Shown here in pieces: positions 26,181 to 36,530 of a DNA stretch of 64,000 nucleotides; position 1 is the stretch's first letter, and every line of letters starts with the position of its first letter. The DNA is from Empedobacter brevis_A. Its GTDB lineage: Bacteria; Bacteroidota; Bacteroidia; Flavobacteriales; Weeksellaceae. Below the pieces are notes generated by a model, which saw only the letters and a list, made by a program, of their open reading frames with translations, ran no database searches and had not been told where the DNA came from. A program made the position numbers and the translations under genes. The stretch is taken from assembly GCF_965118635.1 (NCBI RefSeq), contig NZ_CBCPHV010000002.1, positions 372,001-436,000 of the forward strand. The letters run 5' to 3'.

Positions 26181-26990
26181 TTATTTACCAAAATAATTCT
26201 GAAATAACGCAAGTTGATTCGTTAACGATTTACTCCAATAATTTGTATTATGACTTCCGTCTGATTCTATATAAAGATGTTTAATATTTTTATCTGTTAA
26301 ATGTTGATGAAATACACGATTCATTTCCAACATTTCCACATCTTCTGTGCCACAATCTAATATATAAAATTGATGATTAGTTTTCATCTTATTCTCATTT
26401 TCATATATTTTGTATGTTGCATCCAAACTTAAAAAATCTCCTAGTACTTTATTAACTTGGTAATTTTGATAATTTTCTCCTAAAAGCTCAAAATTTAGAG
26501 CTCCACAGCTGCTTCCAACAATAGAAAAAGTTTTAGGATAAGCAACTCCTATGTGCATTGCGCCATATCCGCCCATACTCCAACCAAGAATTCCTCTTTT
26601 CGAACGATCTACTTCTGTAGGAAAATGTTTATCAATATAATGCACTAATTCTTCGCCAATAAATGTTTTATATTGTGAAGATGAATCTATTGGACTATCA
26701 ACATACCAAGAATTATAATTTCCATCGGGAATTACATAAATTGTACTATAATCATTTGCTTTTTGTTGTAAATCGGGAATATCCGATTGAATTGTTCGCT
26801 CGGGATTTCCACTATAACCATGAAGAATATAAACTGTTTTATATCGAACATCCTTCTTCAATTCAGGCGTTACAATAATTGTTGGTATATCCTTTTTCAT
26901 TTTAGCACTATATATTTCTTGACGTTGAATAGTTTGTGCCATCATTGGTTGAACAAATGCAGATAAAATAAGAATGTTTAAAATTTTCAT
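26181..26990 (-). CDS. Secreted esterase, esterase D / PF00756 family
   Basis: A 269-residue exported alpha/beta hydrolase. The signal peptide covers about residues 1-18. The family's TVYILHGYSGNPE start, the nucleophile elbow GWSMGGYGAMH (about 146-156) and the late histidine in SDGSHNTNYW are present. Members include S-formylglutathione hydrolase-like, feruloyl and mycolyl esterases. With a signal peptide, a periplasmic or outer role on a carbohydrate ester is plausible but not shown. Monocistronic. Confidence 0.85.
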   Translation of the reverse strand: MKILNILILSAFVQPMMAQTIQRQEIYSAKMKKDIPTIIVTPELKKDVRYKTVYILHGYSGNPERTIQSDIPDLQQKANDYSTIYVIPDGNYNSWYVDSPIDSSSQYKTFIGEELVHYIDKHFPTEVDRSKRGILGWSMGGYGAMHIGVAYPKTFSIVGSSCGALNFELLGENYQNYQVNKVLGDFLSLDATYKIYENENKMKTNHQFYILDCGTEDVEMLEMNRVFHQHLTDKNIKHLYIESDGSHNTNYWSKSLTNQLALFQNYFGK

Positions 26991-27062
26991 TTTTTATTAA
27001 ATTAATTATACTGCAAAATTCCCAAACGATTTTATAAAAAACATTTACAAATGTTGATAGAA

Positions 27063-27638
27063 TTAATCTTTTAATTCTTTACGTATCCGGCTTAATTGAG
27101 TTGGCGTAATGCCTAAATATGATGCAATTTGATGTTGTTTCAATCGCTTGAAAAGAGTTTGATTCTGATATAAATCCAAATATCGTTCTTTTGCAGATTC
27201 CCATTTTAGATTTATTTCCAAAGGTTCTTTTTTCACAACCCAATTTTTTTCCAAATAAGCAATATGAAATAAAGCTAAATCATGATATTTGAGAAGTAAA
27301 TTCCTAAATTTTTCTGCAGAATAACGAATCAATATCGCATCTTCCAAAGCTATTATACTGAATTCACTTGGCTTATCTTCTATTATAGCTGCAGTTGAAG
27401 CGCAAAAACTATTTTCTTCAAAAAACAATTTATATATAGGAATTCCTTCCTCATTTTGCTTATAATAACCAAGCAAACCACTGTAAACGAAATAATAATA
27501 TCGAGCATAATCGCCTTCATTCAAAATAATTTCGTTTTTTTTATACAACTTAACCTGAAAAATATCTCGTAAAGCTGCTGTAGTTTCTTCGCTTAAATGA
27601 TAATATTTATTTAGTTCGAATATAATTTTTTCAAGCAT
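27063..27638 (-). CDS. Crp/Fnr-family transcriptional regulator
   Basis: A 191-residue protein with an N-terminal cyclic-nucleotide-binding-type beta barrel (about 20-115, with EIILNEGDYARYYYFVYSG in parts) and a short C-terminal helix-turn-helix, HQIASYLGITPTQLSRIRKE. It lacks cysteines arranged like the FNR iron-sulfur ligands, so it is not an oxygen-sensing FNR. This small type is very common in Bacteroidota, usually of unknown ligand. It stands upstream of, and divergent to, the unknown membrane protein at 27894. Confidence 0.87.
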   Translation of the reverse strand: MLEKIIFELNKYYHLSEETTAALRDIFQVKLYKKNEIILNEGDYARYYYFVYSGLLGYYKQNEEGIPIYKLFFEENSFCASTAAIIEDKPSEFSIIALEDAILIRYSAEKFRNLLLKYHDLALFHIAYLEKNWVVKKEPLEINLKWESAKERYLDLYQNQTLFKRLKQHQIASYLGITPTQLSRIRKELKD

Positions 27639-27893
27639 TAAAATTTATATTTTAAAAAGTCAAATAAACAATCATTTTTGAAATTAATCTCTATCTACTG
27701 AAGTTAAAATAAACATTTATTAAATACTTAATTTCTTATAAAAATCGGCAAAAATAATATTGAAAAGATTTTTATAAAAATATTTTCTCATCAAACTGAC
27801 ATAAACAGAGGTTTCATTGTAATATTATAAATGTTTTACAATAATTTAATTAAAAATAATAAAAAAGTACGTAAATTAATAAAAATTTCATAA

Positions 27894-28364
27894 TTGAATT
27901 TAATCTTTATTACAATATCATTATTATCTGTAAGTATTATATTAGTTTATATATATACAAGATATTATTGTGATAAAATTTCTCAATTCGAAGAGGTAAA
28001 TATATTTGACAAATATTTATATTCCAATTTTTTAACTTCAAGAGATTTATCAATCGAATGTTCTGTTATAATTGAAGAAATAATTAACAACTATCATTAT
28101 CAAAATAAAATTTTTATTGATGGTATAACTTATAACGAATATCAAGAAAATTTACTTTGTCATCAAGACATCATTGCTAATCATATTTTTTTATGTAATT
28201 TTTTAGAAGAAAATCTATCAAGATCTCATTATTCTCAATATCTATTAATTAATTTTATGAAGGATGATATTATAAAAAAACAGAATGAGTTGAAACAAGT
28301 ACATATTCATTTAAAACATATCAAATATAATCTTGATTCTAGAAAGGAAGAACTATCATTATAA
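27894..28364 (+). CDS. Hypothetical protein with one N-terminal membrane helix
   Basis: A 156-residue protein of no family known to me. It starts with TTG and has a hydrophobic helix at about residues 2-22, then a soluble charged region rich in Ile, Asn, Tyr and His, with a helical KQNELKQVHIHLKHI end. The region upstream is AT-rich without a clear -7 element. The low-complexity composition and weak start lower certainty that it is expressed. Confidence 0.45.
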   Translation: MNLIFITISLLSVSIILVYIYTRYYCDKISQFEEVNIFDKYLYSNFLTSRDLSIECSVIIEEIINNYHYQNKIFIDGITYNEYQENLLCHQDIIANHIFLCNFLEENLSRSHYSQYLLINFMKDDIIKKQNELKQVHIHLKHIKYNLDSRKEELSL

Positions 28365-28604
28365 ATGAATATAAAATCTCTATTCTGAGCAATATCAATT
28401 TCATTTTAATCGTTACAATGTTTTTTTGTTAAACTATTATTTCTTTAATTTAATAATTCTTTACAATCATAAAAAACAATAAATCTTATTTAGTTTACAT
28501 ATTACAGTTATCATAAAGTTAATTAATAAATTACATTATTATAAAATTAATTACAAATAACTTGTTACCTTTATTGCGGTTTTAAAAAAAATAGGAGAAT
28601 ATTT

Positions 28605-29291
28605 ATGAAAAAAGTTTTATTTGCTTTAGCATTATCAGCAATAATGATAAGTGTTAAAGCACAAGTAGGTATTGGAACAACTGATCCGAAAGCTACGTTA
28701 GATGTTTCAGCAGTTCAACCAAAAGGTTCAAGTACTAATGTAGAGGGTGTATTAATACCAAGAGTTGATAGAGAAAGAGTTCAATCAATGAAAGATATTA
28801 TGAAATCAACTATGATTTATGTTGAAGACATAACTACTGGTACACTAGCAGGTACGGCTATAAATATAGATTCAGAAGGATTCTACTATTTTGATGGTAC
28901 AGCTTGGGTTAAAATATCAACTGGAAATAATTCTAAAAGATTTTTTTATATGCCATCTGTTGTTTTACCAACTGTAAAGAGTGATGCTCGTATTTTGGAT
29001 ACAAACAATTCGTCTTTTTCTTATGATGAAGTCACTACTGAATACACTGTAAAATTATATGATTTATTTAAAGCTCAATTTAATGTTCCTGTAGCAGCTA
29101 GCTCATCCTTGTCTGGTTTACAAGAATTTGTTTTGGAATCGGATAAGTATGATTATTTTGTAACATTTGCAGATAAATCGGTATTCAATGATATTAAAAT
29201 TAATTCTTCAGGAATTCTTACCTATAAAACTGCTCCGAATGCAATAATAAGAAATGGTTCTTTTATGAATATTGTATTAAAGGTAAAGTAA
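28605..29291 (+). CDS. Secreted protein with 'VGIGTTDP' N-terminal motif
   Basis: A 228-residue exported protein. The signal peptide ends at VKAQ near residue 20, and the mature protein starts with VGIGTTDPKATLDVSA, a signature of bacteroidotal surface proteins; GFYYFDGTAWVKI follows near residue 92. The same motif pair appears in the three paralogues at 47374-49657. The C-terminal part is beta-rich and not assigned. A clear GGAG-type ribosome site precedes the ATG, and TACCTTTA at 28566-28573 is a near -7 element. It is the first gene of a two-gene unit with the 1213-residue surface protein. Confidence 0.7.
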   Translation: MKKVLFALALSAIMISVKAQVGIGTTDPKATLDVSAVQPKGSSTNVEGVLIPRVDRERVQSMKDIMKSTMIYVEDITTGTLAGTAINIDSEGFYYFDGTAWVKISTGNNSKRFFYMPSVVLPTVKSDARILDTNNSSFSYDEVTTEYTVKLYDLFKAQFNVPVAASSSLSGLQEFVLESDKYDYFVTFADKSVFNDIKINSSGILTYKTAPNAIIRNGSFMNIVLKVK

Positions 29292-29335
29292 TTAACACTA
29301 GTTAATCATTTATTAAAATCTTTAAAACTTACAAT

Positions 29336-32300
29336 ATGAAATTTAATATAAAAAAACAGATATTTGGTTTGTTGTGTTTAGTTGCTCTACAACAATCAAA
29401 CGGACAAATCATATTTCATGAAGACTTTGGGCAATCTACAACACGTAAATCATCTCAATATATACCACAAGCAGGTAAAGATTTAAGTTTAGAAAAATCT
29501 CCTTACAGTTGTACTTCCTATTATAAGGCTGCATTAGAGCTCTATACAACTGAAAATATGCCAAATTGTAATGGAACTAATCTTGAAAATTACAATACTT
29601 GGTTAAAAAACATTAGTGATGGTTATTATGTTGTAATAGATCCTATGTTCTTAGAATCTTCTCTAGGTTCTACTGGAAATTGGTGGCAAAAAATAGAAGA
29701 TCATACACCAAACGATGTAAATGGGGCTGTTCTTGTACTTAATGCCGGAAAAATAACCAATCAATTTTATCGTCGCGCAGTTAACTTAAAAAGAGATACA
29801 TCCTATAAGGTTTCTTACTATGTAATGAGTAACGCAAGTAATCCCAATAGTAGTGTATTATCTGCAACAAAAATAGAAATACAAAATATTACAACTGAAA
29901 AATCGTTAGGTTCATCTCCTAGAATAAGTGTAATAGAACATAATAAATGGGAGAAAAAAGAATATACATTCAGAACACCATCATCTACGGAATGTTCTAC
30001 AAACATGGCAATTTCAATAAGAAACGATTATCCTATTTTAGTAGGTAATGATATCTATCTTGACGATATTGTTTTAGAAGAAGTTATTGATAAAGATGCG
30101 CCAATAATTGACTGTGATAATGAAAATAATAATTTTGATGACCTTATAAAAGCTGTAGATGATGAATATACTTTTACTGCAAAAGGTGGAGTCTATCCTA
30201 TTACTGCAAATGATGAATTAAATAAAGTAAAAGGTAATTTTATATTTACAGAGGCTAATAAAAACGCAACAATTGGAGTTGTAGATCAATGGCCAGTAGG
30301 TTTTAGTATAAATACAAATGGGCAATTTGTTATAGCTCCCAATACAGCACAACCAGCTGCTCCACTTGTTTACAAAATTTGTAATCTGTTAGGTGTGTGT
30401 TCTTCAGCAAAAATTACATTACACAAGGATACAGGAATTCCGTTTCTTGGTAAACAAGATGCTTATTATTGGAATAATTCTACTCAACAAATTTTTAATA
30501 TTCTAGAAAATGACATTTTCAATGGAGGAAAAGAAGGTGAAGGTTTTATTTTCTCTGGTCCAAATCAGAATATGACAATTTCAATTAAAAATTCTTGGCC
30601 TTCTGGAATAACTTTAAATTCTTCAGGACAGATTGTAATTGCGAAAGGTGTTGAAAAACCAAAGAATGCTATTTTTTATACTCTTTGTAATATGGTGGGT
30701 GAATGTCAAGATGTACAAGTTACTTTTTTAGGTGATGAAGGAGATTTTTATCCTGGAAGTATTACAACAACTGGTGAAACATGTTACAATGGATCAATTA
30801 CCGTAAATAATGTAGAAAAAGCAAATTATCTATTATATCTTATGTCATACAACTGGCAGGCAAGTATAGATAATGGAGCTACTTGGAAAGATTTTGGTGA
30901 ACTTTCTGAAGATGAAAATCCAGAAGCTGGTGGAGAATCTTCTTTAGGTGATGTTATTATTAAAAAAGGTGATTTAATAACAATTAATGGACTAAAAAAA
31001 CCAATTTTAATTAGAAGACAAGCTAAAACAATAGGATTGTCACGTTACGCATATACATCTCCTGTTTTAGTAAAACCAACTGAAGAAAATACAATTTCTT
31101 TACCAGATGAAAATAATTCTTTTGCTGTAGAGAAAGGAAAGAGTTTTACTTTCCCAACCTTTTCTACTAAATTTCCTTCAAAAATCACAATTTTAGATGC
31201 AAATGGTAACGAAGTTCAAAACACGATATCAAACTTACAAAAAGGACAATATTCATACACAATAAAAGCGACTACTACGACAGGAGCTCCTCGTATTGGT
31301 TGCGAAACCTTTACAACAGTTCAATTAATTGTCTATGATTTAGAAGATTGTACAACAGTTACAAAAAAGATTTTTGCCACAGAAGCAGTTAGTTGGACTT
31401 CAGGTGCAAGTGGTGTTGCAAATAAAGAGAATGCTGTAAGTGGAAATAGAGCAAATTATGCAACAATAACTGGAGGATTGGTTATCTTAGGGATTGGTAC
31501 AGTTGGGATTGATTTATATTTTACAAAATTGTCTGATCCTAACAACCCAAATTCACCTCGTGTATTATATTCTCCTTCTGAATTAAAAGGTAAAAAAATT
31601 ACCATTAAATTGGGAGAACAATACTCAGGATTGAAACTAGCTGGAGGATTAAGTGTGGTTGGTCGAAAAACAAATAGTCAAGTAACGGCTGGAAATATAA
31701 CAATTTTAAATTCTTCTAATTCTGGAAGTTTTAAAGCTGTTAAAGGAGGTTTATTAGATTTATTAAAAGGTGATAATGTTTTCGAATTTTCTTTTACACC
31801 AAAAGATGGATCAGGAAAAGATGTAGAATTCAATGGAGTTCGTGTGCAATTAGGATCATTATTAGGAGTAGCGGATTTGGCAACTGTTTTTCATGCTTAT
31901 ATTGAAGAAGAAGAAAAAACAACAGATCCTAATTTTGTTCCTGGAGGTGATATTTTAGTAACTCCACCTTCTTCTCTTATATATCCAACAGTACAAACAG
32001 ATGTTGATGGAACGAAGTTGACAGGAATTAAAAATGTTAATATAAAACTAAACGAATTTACGCATGATGTTACATGGGGAAATCGTACTGCAGTATTGAA
32101 TGTAGCAACAAGTTTATCTTCTGTTGTTCATCCATATTATGCAGTTGATGACAATTATGATAGTTACACACTATTTAATGCCACTGCTGGCGTATTAAAT
32201 AAACAATTTCTTCGTACTCATTTAAGACAGCAAGCTCGTCCAGGCGATCAAGTTCAAATCACATTGGCTTATCCAAATATGAATATTTTGAATCTTAGTT

Positions 32301-32977
32301 TATTACAACTTGGTAATTTTAAAATTGTCTATTATTTAGGAGATTCAAAAGTAGGTGAAGAACGATTAGAAAAATTTAGAGTATTAGATATTGGTTTATT
32401 TAATTTCAAAGATAAGCGCAGAGCTGTTATTTCAAGACCAATTACCATTCCTTTCGATTCGTTCGAAATAGAACAATTTAATACTGTAAATGTTAACTTA
32501 GGAGATGGTTTACATATTCATGATATTCGAATCGCGCCAATGATGTTATTCGAAGGACAAAATGATTCGAAAGATGTTACCACTATATGTGCAGCAGACT
32601 TTTTAGCAATCCAGAATCCAGATTATTGTACAACATATGATATTTCATTTGCCAAAGTAATCGAATATGGAGATGCATATAAAAATGAGGATGAAACACC
32701 ATTGTTAGATGCAGATGGAAATCCAATAAAAACAATTACGAAAGTAGAAGATATTCCAAATTCTGCTCTTCAGTTCAGTCATTATGGTGCAAATTTAATG
32801 TATTATTCAATTGATAGATTATACACCGAATATGAAAACGAAGGAATAATCTTGGTCAAAGTACAAACAAAACGCCAAGGAACAAATTATGGAAATCCAC
32901 AATATTTAAGAGTTAAATTAAAGAATTGTAATGCTGCAATTGTAAATCCGATTATTAAGCAATCTTCAGGTTTATAA
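29336..32977 (+). CDS. Large secreted multidomain surface protein with CshA-like repeats
   Basis: A 1213-residue exported protein. The signal peptide ends near SNGQ (residue 24), and IIFHEDFG follows, a typical start of bacteroidotal extracellular proteins with a carbohydrate-binding-like beta domain (about 25-255). Two adjacent repeats of about 90 residues (about 277-365 and 372-465), each with an ANDE/ENDI motif, a QWP/SWP-SG/VG-IT turn and YxxCNxxGxC, look like CshA or Ig-like adhesin repeats. The rest is beta-rich. I see no type IX sorting domain at the C-terminus. Adhesion is inferred from the repeats. Confidence 0.65.
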   Translation: MKFNIKKQIFGLLCLVALQQSNGQIIFHEDFGQSTTRKSSQYIPQAGKDLSLEKSPYSCTSYYKAALELYTTENMPNCNGTNLENYNTWLKNISDGYYVVIDPMFLESSLGSTGNWWQKIEDHTPNDVNGAVLVLNAGKITNQFYRRAVNLKRDTSYKVSYYVMSNASNPNSSVLSATKIEIQNITTEKSLGSSPRISVIEHNKWEKKEYTFRTPSSTECSTNMAISIRNDYPILVGNDIYLDDIVLEEVIDKDAPIIDCDNENNNFDDLIKAVDDEYTFTAKGGVYPITANDELNKVKGNFIFTEANKNATIGVVDQWPVGFSINTNGQFVIAPNTAQPAAPLVYKICNLLGVCSSAKITLHKDTGIPFLGKQDAYYWNNSTQQIFNILENDIFNGGKEGEGFIFSGPNQNMTISIKNSWPSGITLNSSGQIVIAKGVEKPKNAIFYTLCNMVGECQDVQVTFLGDEGDFYPGSITTTGETCYNGSITVNNVEKANYLLYLMSYNWQASIDNGATWKDFGELSEDENPEAGGESSLGDVIIKKGDLITINGLKKPILIRRQAKTIGLSRYAYTSPVLVKPTEENTISLPDENNSFAVEKGKSFTFPTFSTKFPSKITILDANGNEVQNTISNLQKGQYSYTIKATTTTGAPRIGCETFTTVQLIVYDLEDCTTVTKKIFATEAVSWTSGASGVANKENAVSGNRANYATITGGLVILGIGTVGIDLYFTKLSDPNNPNSPRVLYSPSELKGKKITIKLGEQYSGLKLAGGLSVVGRKTNSQVTAGNITILNSSNSGSFKAVKGGLLDLLKGDNVFEFSFTPKDGSGKDVEFNGVRVQLGSLLGVADLATVFHAYIEEEEKTTDPNFVPGGDILVTPPSSLIYPTVQTDVDGTKLTGIKNVNIKLNEFTHDVTWGNRTAVLNVATSLSSVVHPYYAVDDNYDSYTLFNATAGVLNKQFLRTHLRQQARPGDQVQITLAYPNMNILNLSLLQLGNFKIVYYLGDSKVGEERLEKFRVLDIGLFNFKDKRRAVISRPITIPFDSFEIEQFNTVNVNLGDGLHIHDIRIAPMMLFEGQNDSKDVTTICAADFLAIQNPDYCTTYDISFAKVIEYGDAYKNEDETPLLDADGNPIKTITKVEDIPNSALQFSHYGANLMYYSIDRLYTEYENEGIILVKVQTKRQGTNYGNPQYLRVKLKNCNAAIVNPIIKQSSGL

Positions 32978-32987
32978 TTTCAATCTT

Positions 32988-33019
32988 AAAAATCCAGGTT
33001 ATTCTCAACCTGGATTTTT
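32988..33019 (+). terminator. Terminator of the surface-protein unit
   Basis: A perfect 13-bp stem (32988-33000 with 33007-33019), six-base loop, followed by a run of T, 11 bases after the surface-protein stop. Confidence 0.9.
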
Positions 33020-33204
33020 TTTTTGTAATAAAAGAGTTTATTTTAAACACTTTATCATCAATCAACATTAATGAGATTAAATAATCAAGATCAATAATGA
33101 ATAAAAATTATTAGAATATTTTTTAGTTTCTTTCTTCTCCTTCCCTTCTATTCTTCGTACCTTTCGGCTATTAAAGTTTAATTTTTTATAGAACTCGATA
33201 TAAA

Positions 33205-34986
33205 ATGGAAAAAATAACAGATCGCCTTTCAGCTTTGAGAGACGTAATGAAACAAAATGGTATTAGCGCAACAATTATTCCTGGAACAGATCCTCACGGA
33301 AGTGAATATTTACCTAATCGTTGGAAAGAACGTACTTGGATTTCAGGCTTTAATGGATCGGCTGGTACAGCAGTTGTAACATTAGAAAAAGCTGCACTTT
33401 GGACAGATTCACGCTATTTTATTCAAGCAGAAGATCAATTGAAGGATACAACTTTTGAATTGATGAAAATGAAAATGCCAGAAACACCTTCTATTAATGA
33501 ATGGATTATTTCTCAATTGAAAGAAGGCGAAGTTGTTGGACTTAATCCTCAAATGTTTGCACATAATGCTTTTGTAGAGAATTTGAATGAATTTTCATTC
33601 AATCAGCTTTCTGTAAAAAGTATTGATTTAATTGATTTAGCTTGGCAAAATAGACCAGCTTTACCACAGAATCAATTCTATATTTATGATGTAAAGTTTG
33701 CTGGAAGATCTGCTTCAGAAAAAATTTCGGAAGTACGAAAAGAGATGAAAAAAGCAAAAACGAATGTTTATATCATGAATTCATTAGATGAAATTGCATG
33801 GTTATTTAATATTCGTGGAAATGATGTTAATTATAATCCATTAACAATTTCGTACGCTGCTGTAGATACTGAAAATGCCTATTTATTTATAGATGAAGCA
33901 AAAGTAACGGCAGAAACAAAAGCTGCTTTAGCAAACGAAGGAATTACGATTAAACCATATTTAGCAATAGATGATTATTTAAAAAATCTGAACGAAAAAG
34001 CACATGTTTTAGTTGATGGAAATCGAATTAATCAATCGCTCTATCAAGCTATTTCTCCTTTATCTACAATTCGTTTGGTTGCTTCTCCTGTTACAAATCT
34101 AAAATCAATTAAAAACGAAGTTGAGCAAGATGGAATTCGAAATGCAATGATAAAAGATGGTGTTGCATTGACGAAGTTTTTCATGTGGTTAGAAGAAAAT
34201 ATCGACAATAATATTAATGAAGTTACAGTTGATGAACAATTAAAACATTTCCGTTCTCAACAAGAAAATTGCAAAGGTGCAAGTTTCGGTACTATATGTG
34301 GCTATGCCGATCATGGAGCTATGAACCACTATTCTGCAACATCAGAATCTGCTTATACATTGGGAAGTAAAGAAATGCTGTTAATCGATTCTGGAGCTCA
34401 GTTTTTAGAAGGAACAACAGATATTACGCGTACATTAATGTTAGGTGAACCAACTGCTCAACAAAAAACAGATTATACATTAGTATTAAAAGGTAATATT
34501 AATTTGTCAACGGCTATTTTTCCTGTCGATTCTCGTGGATCTCAATTAGATATTTTGGCACGTAAAGCGCTTTGGGATAATGGATTCAATTACGGACATG
34601 GAACTGGACATGGAGTTGGTCATTTCTTGTGTGTGCACGAAGGACCACAAAATATTCGTCAAGACGAAAATTTAACTTCACTAAAACAAGGAATGGTACT
34701 TTCTAACGAACCAGGTTTGTATCGAGATGGAGAATACGGAATTCGAATTGAAAATTTAATGATTGTTCAACCAGCCTTGTCAACACAGTTTGGTGATTTC
34801 TTGAAATTTGAGATTATTACAATTTTTCCAATTGAGAAAAATTTGATAGATGTGAATTTAATGACAGACGAAGAAATTACTTGGTTTAATAATTATCATC
34901 AATTTGTTTTCGAAAAAATATCTCCTTTCATAGACGATAAAGAAACAGCTTGGTTAAAAGAAAAATGCGAAGCAATCTCTAAATAA
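33205..34986 (+). CDS. Aminopeptidase P (Xaa-Pro aminopeptidase), M24B family
   Basis: A 593-residue peptidase that removes an N-terminal residue before proline. The three-domain plan of the long eukaryotic-like form is present: two creatinase-like N-terminal domains (about 1-305) and a C-terminal pita-bread domain. Metal ligands are seen in LIDSGAQF and TTDITRT (two aspartates), GHGTGHGVGHF (histidine) and NEPGLYRDGEYGIRIEN (two glutamates, quoted in part). No signal peptide, so cytoplasmic. Monocistronic with a terminator downstream. Confidence 0.92.
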   Translation: MEKITDRLSALRDVMKQNGISATIIPGTDPHGSEYLPNRWKERTWISGFNGSAGTAVVTLEKAALWTDSRYFIQAEDQLKDTTFELMKMKMPETPSINEWIISQLKEGEVVGLNPQMFAHNAFVENLNEFSFNQLSVKSIDLIDLAWQNRPALPQNQFYIYDVKFAGRSASEKISEVRKEMKKAKTNVYIMNSLDEIAWLFNIRGNDVNYNPLTISYAAVDTENAYLFIDEAKVTAETKAALANEGITIKPYLAIDDYLKNLNEKAHVLVDGNRINQSLYQAISPLSTIRLVASPVTNLKSIKNEVEQDGIRNAMIKDGVALTKFFMWLEENIDNNINEVTVDEQLKHFRSQQENCKGASFGTICGYADHGAMNHYSATSESAYTLGSKEMLLIDSGAQFLEGTTDITRTLMLGEPTAQQKTDYTLVLKGNINLSTAIFPVDSRGSQLDILARKALWDNGFNYGHGTGHGVGHFLCVHEGPQNIRQDENLTSLKQGMVLSNEPGLYRDGEYGIRIENLMIVQPALSTQFGDFLKFEIITIFPIEKNLIDVNLMTDEEITWFNNYHQFVFEKISPFIDDKETAWLKEKCEAISK

Positions 34987-35041
34987 AATAATGCTAAAAG
35001 TTGATTAATCATTAATCGACAAAATATTATTATTACAAATA

Positions 35042-35095
35042 AAAAATCTCATAGTTACTGCTTTTTTGAAATAAGTTAGTAACTGTGAGATTTTT
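35042..35095. terminator. Bidirectional terminator
   Basis: An 18-bp stem with one G-T pair (35042-35059 with 35078-35095) and an 18-base loop, with A- and T-runs outside, between the convergent aminopeptidase and MscS genes. Confidence 0.8.
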
Positions 35096-35136
35096 CTATA
35101 AAAGCAAATCGTGCTTAAATAATATTTAGAATTTTC

Positions 35137-36024
35137 TTATCCTCCAGGTCCGTAATTACCTGCTGAAGTAACATCTGATTCATCTGAAATCCATTTCAAT
35201 TCTACTAGAGAAATCTTCTCATCATATATACTTTTTCTTAATGTTTGAATGATATCACTTATCGTTTCTAGAAATGCTTCTTCAGTGGTAAAATTCAGCC
35301 AGAATCTACTTTCTACTGAAAAACCTCCATCAGAATTCAGTGACATTACATAAAAATCAATTTGCGATGCCTTCTCAAAATTCTCATGTTGCGTTATAGT
35401 GGTAGTTATCATTCCCTTTACATTTTCAGGTGGCGTATCTTTATCTATCACACCTTGAAAAATAACTCTTCTCGTATTATATTTCGAATAATTAATAAAT
35501 ACGCCACTATATGTAAGCTGATTTGATATATACACATCTTGTCCCGTTACACTTTTCAGAATAGTTGTTAGCCAACCTACTTTCTGCACCACGCCATAAT
35601 GACCATCTATTTGTACCCAATCATTTGTTTGATATGGTTTCTCAAAGAACAAAAGCAATCCTGAAAAAGCATTAGAAGCAATATCTTTTAATGCAAATCC
35701 AGCTATAATACCAATTATTCCTGCACCTGCTAAAGCTTGTGTAAAGATTTTTTCTAATCCAAGGATTCGTAAAGCCAAATAAGTTCCTGATAGCAAAAAG
35801 AAAAAATAAATTCCAGCAGAGAAAACTTTTACAAAATCTGGATGTTTACTAAGAACTTTTAAATTTATTCTCAGCGTAATTATTTTTAATATACGACCGA
35901 CAATAAAAAATATAAGAAAAACTCCAACTGCTAGTATAAGTTTTGGTGAAACACCCTGCATTTGTTCGCCCCAAGTATGGAGAATTTGTTCGAGTGATTC
36001 GAATATATTCATTGAGTTTTTCAT
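35137..36024 (-). CDS. Small-conductance mechanosensitive channel (MscS family)
   Basis: A 295-residue channel protein. Three transmembrane helices at about 25-48, 67-88 and 95-118, the third being the pore-lining TM3 with small residues (AGAGIIGIIAGFALKDIASN in part), then the beta domain with the YQTNDWVQIDGHYGVV region and a C-terminal mixed domain. It releases solutes on hypo-osmotic shock. The tail ends GNYGPGG. The N-terminus MKNSM might alternatively start at the second methionine. Monocistronic. Confidence 0.92.
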   Translation of the reverse strand: MKNSMNIFESLEQILHTWGEQMQGVSPKLILAVGVFLIFFIVGRILKIITLRINLKVLSKHPDFVKVFSAGIYFFFLLSGTYLALRILGLEKIFTQALAGAGIIGIIAGFALKDIASNAFSGLLLFFEKPYQTNDWVQIDGHYGVVQKVGWLTTILKSVTGQDVYISNQLTYSGVFINYSKYNTRRVIFQGVIDKDTPPENVKGMITTTITQHENFEKASQIDFYVMSLNSDGGFSVESRFWLNFTTEEAFLETISDIIQTLRKSIYDEKISLVELKWISDESDVTSAGNYGPGG

Positions 36025-36530
36025 TTCTAAAGATATTTTAATAAACTGTATCAGAATTGTTCTGTCTTTTCTACTGTTTCAACAAAAAAAAACAAGTGAT
36101 CAAAAACGTAAAAACATCCTATTTCTGATTATCCAAAAATATTAAAATAATAATTCTAATTCTACATTTTATTCTCAGAATTACAATAACCAGACTATTT
36201 TTAATTTATATAAATACAGGATAATCTTATACTCTTTCTATAAAATTAGCTTAAAAATTAGTAATATTGTATCAAGAGAATTATACTATTATTTGAAGGA
36301 TTATTGCATTATTTACCATTCAATCATCGATTTTTTTTAATGCTTGTAGAAGGTTTTGTAATACAACGGAAAAGATTAATTCGAAATATTATTTGATATT
36401 ATATTTCAGACTAATTTTTAAGATTCTTTCAATTTTAATAAATATAATACTCAATAAATCTAAAAAAATTATAAGTAATCATTACTAAAAACTTAATAAC
36501 ACTATCTTTTAATTAACTATTACGCTTTAA
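36025..36530. other. 506-base divergent intergenic region
   Basis: AT-rich spacer between the leftward MscS gene and the rightward bestrophin gene. It must carry both promoters, but I find no exact TAnnTTTG element; TATCTTTT near 36504 is the nearest for the bestrophin gene. No reading frame, strong hairpin or repeat is visible. Confidence 0.4.
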
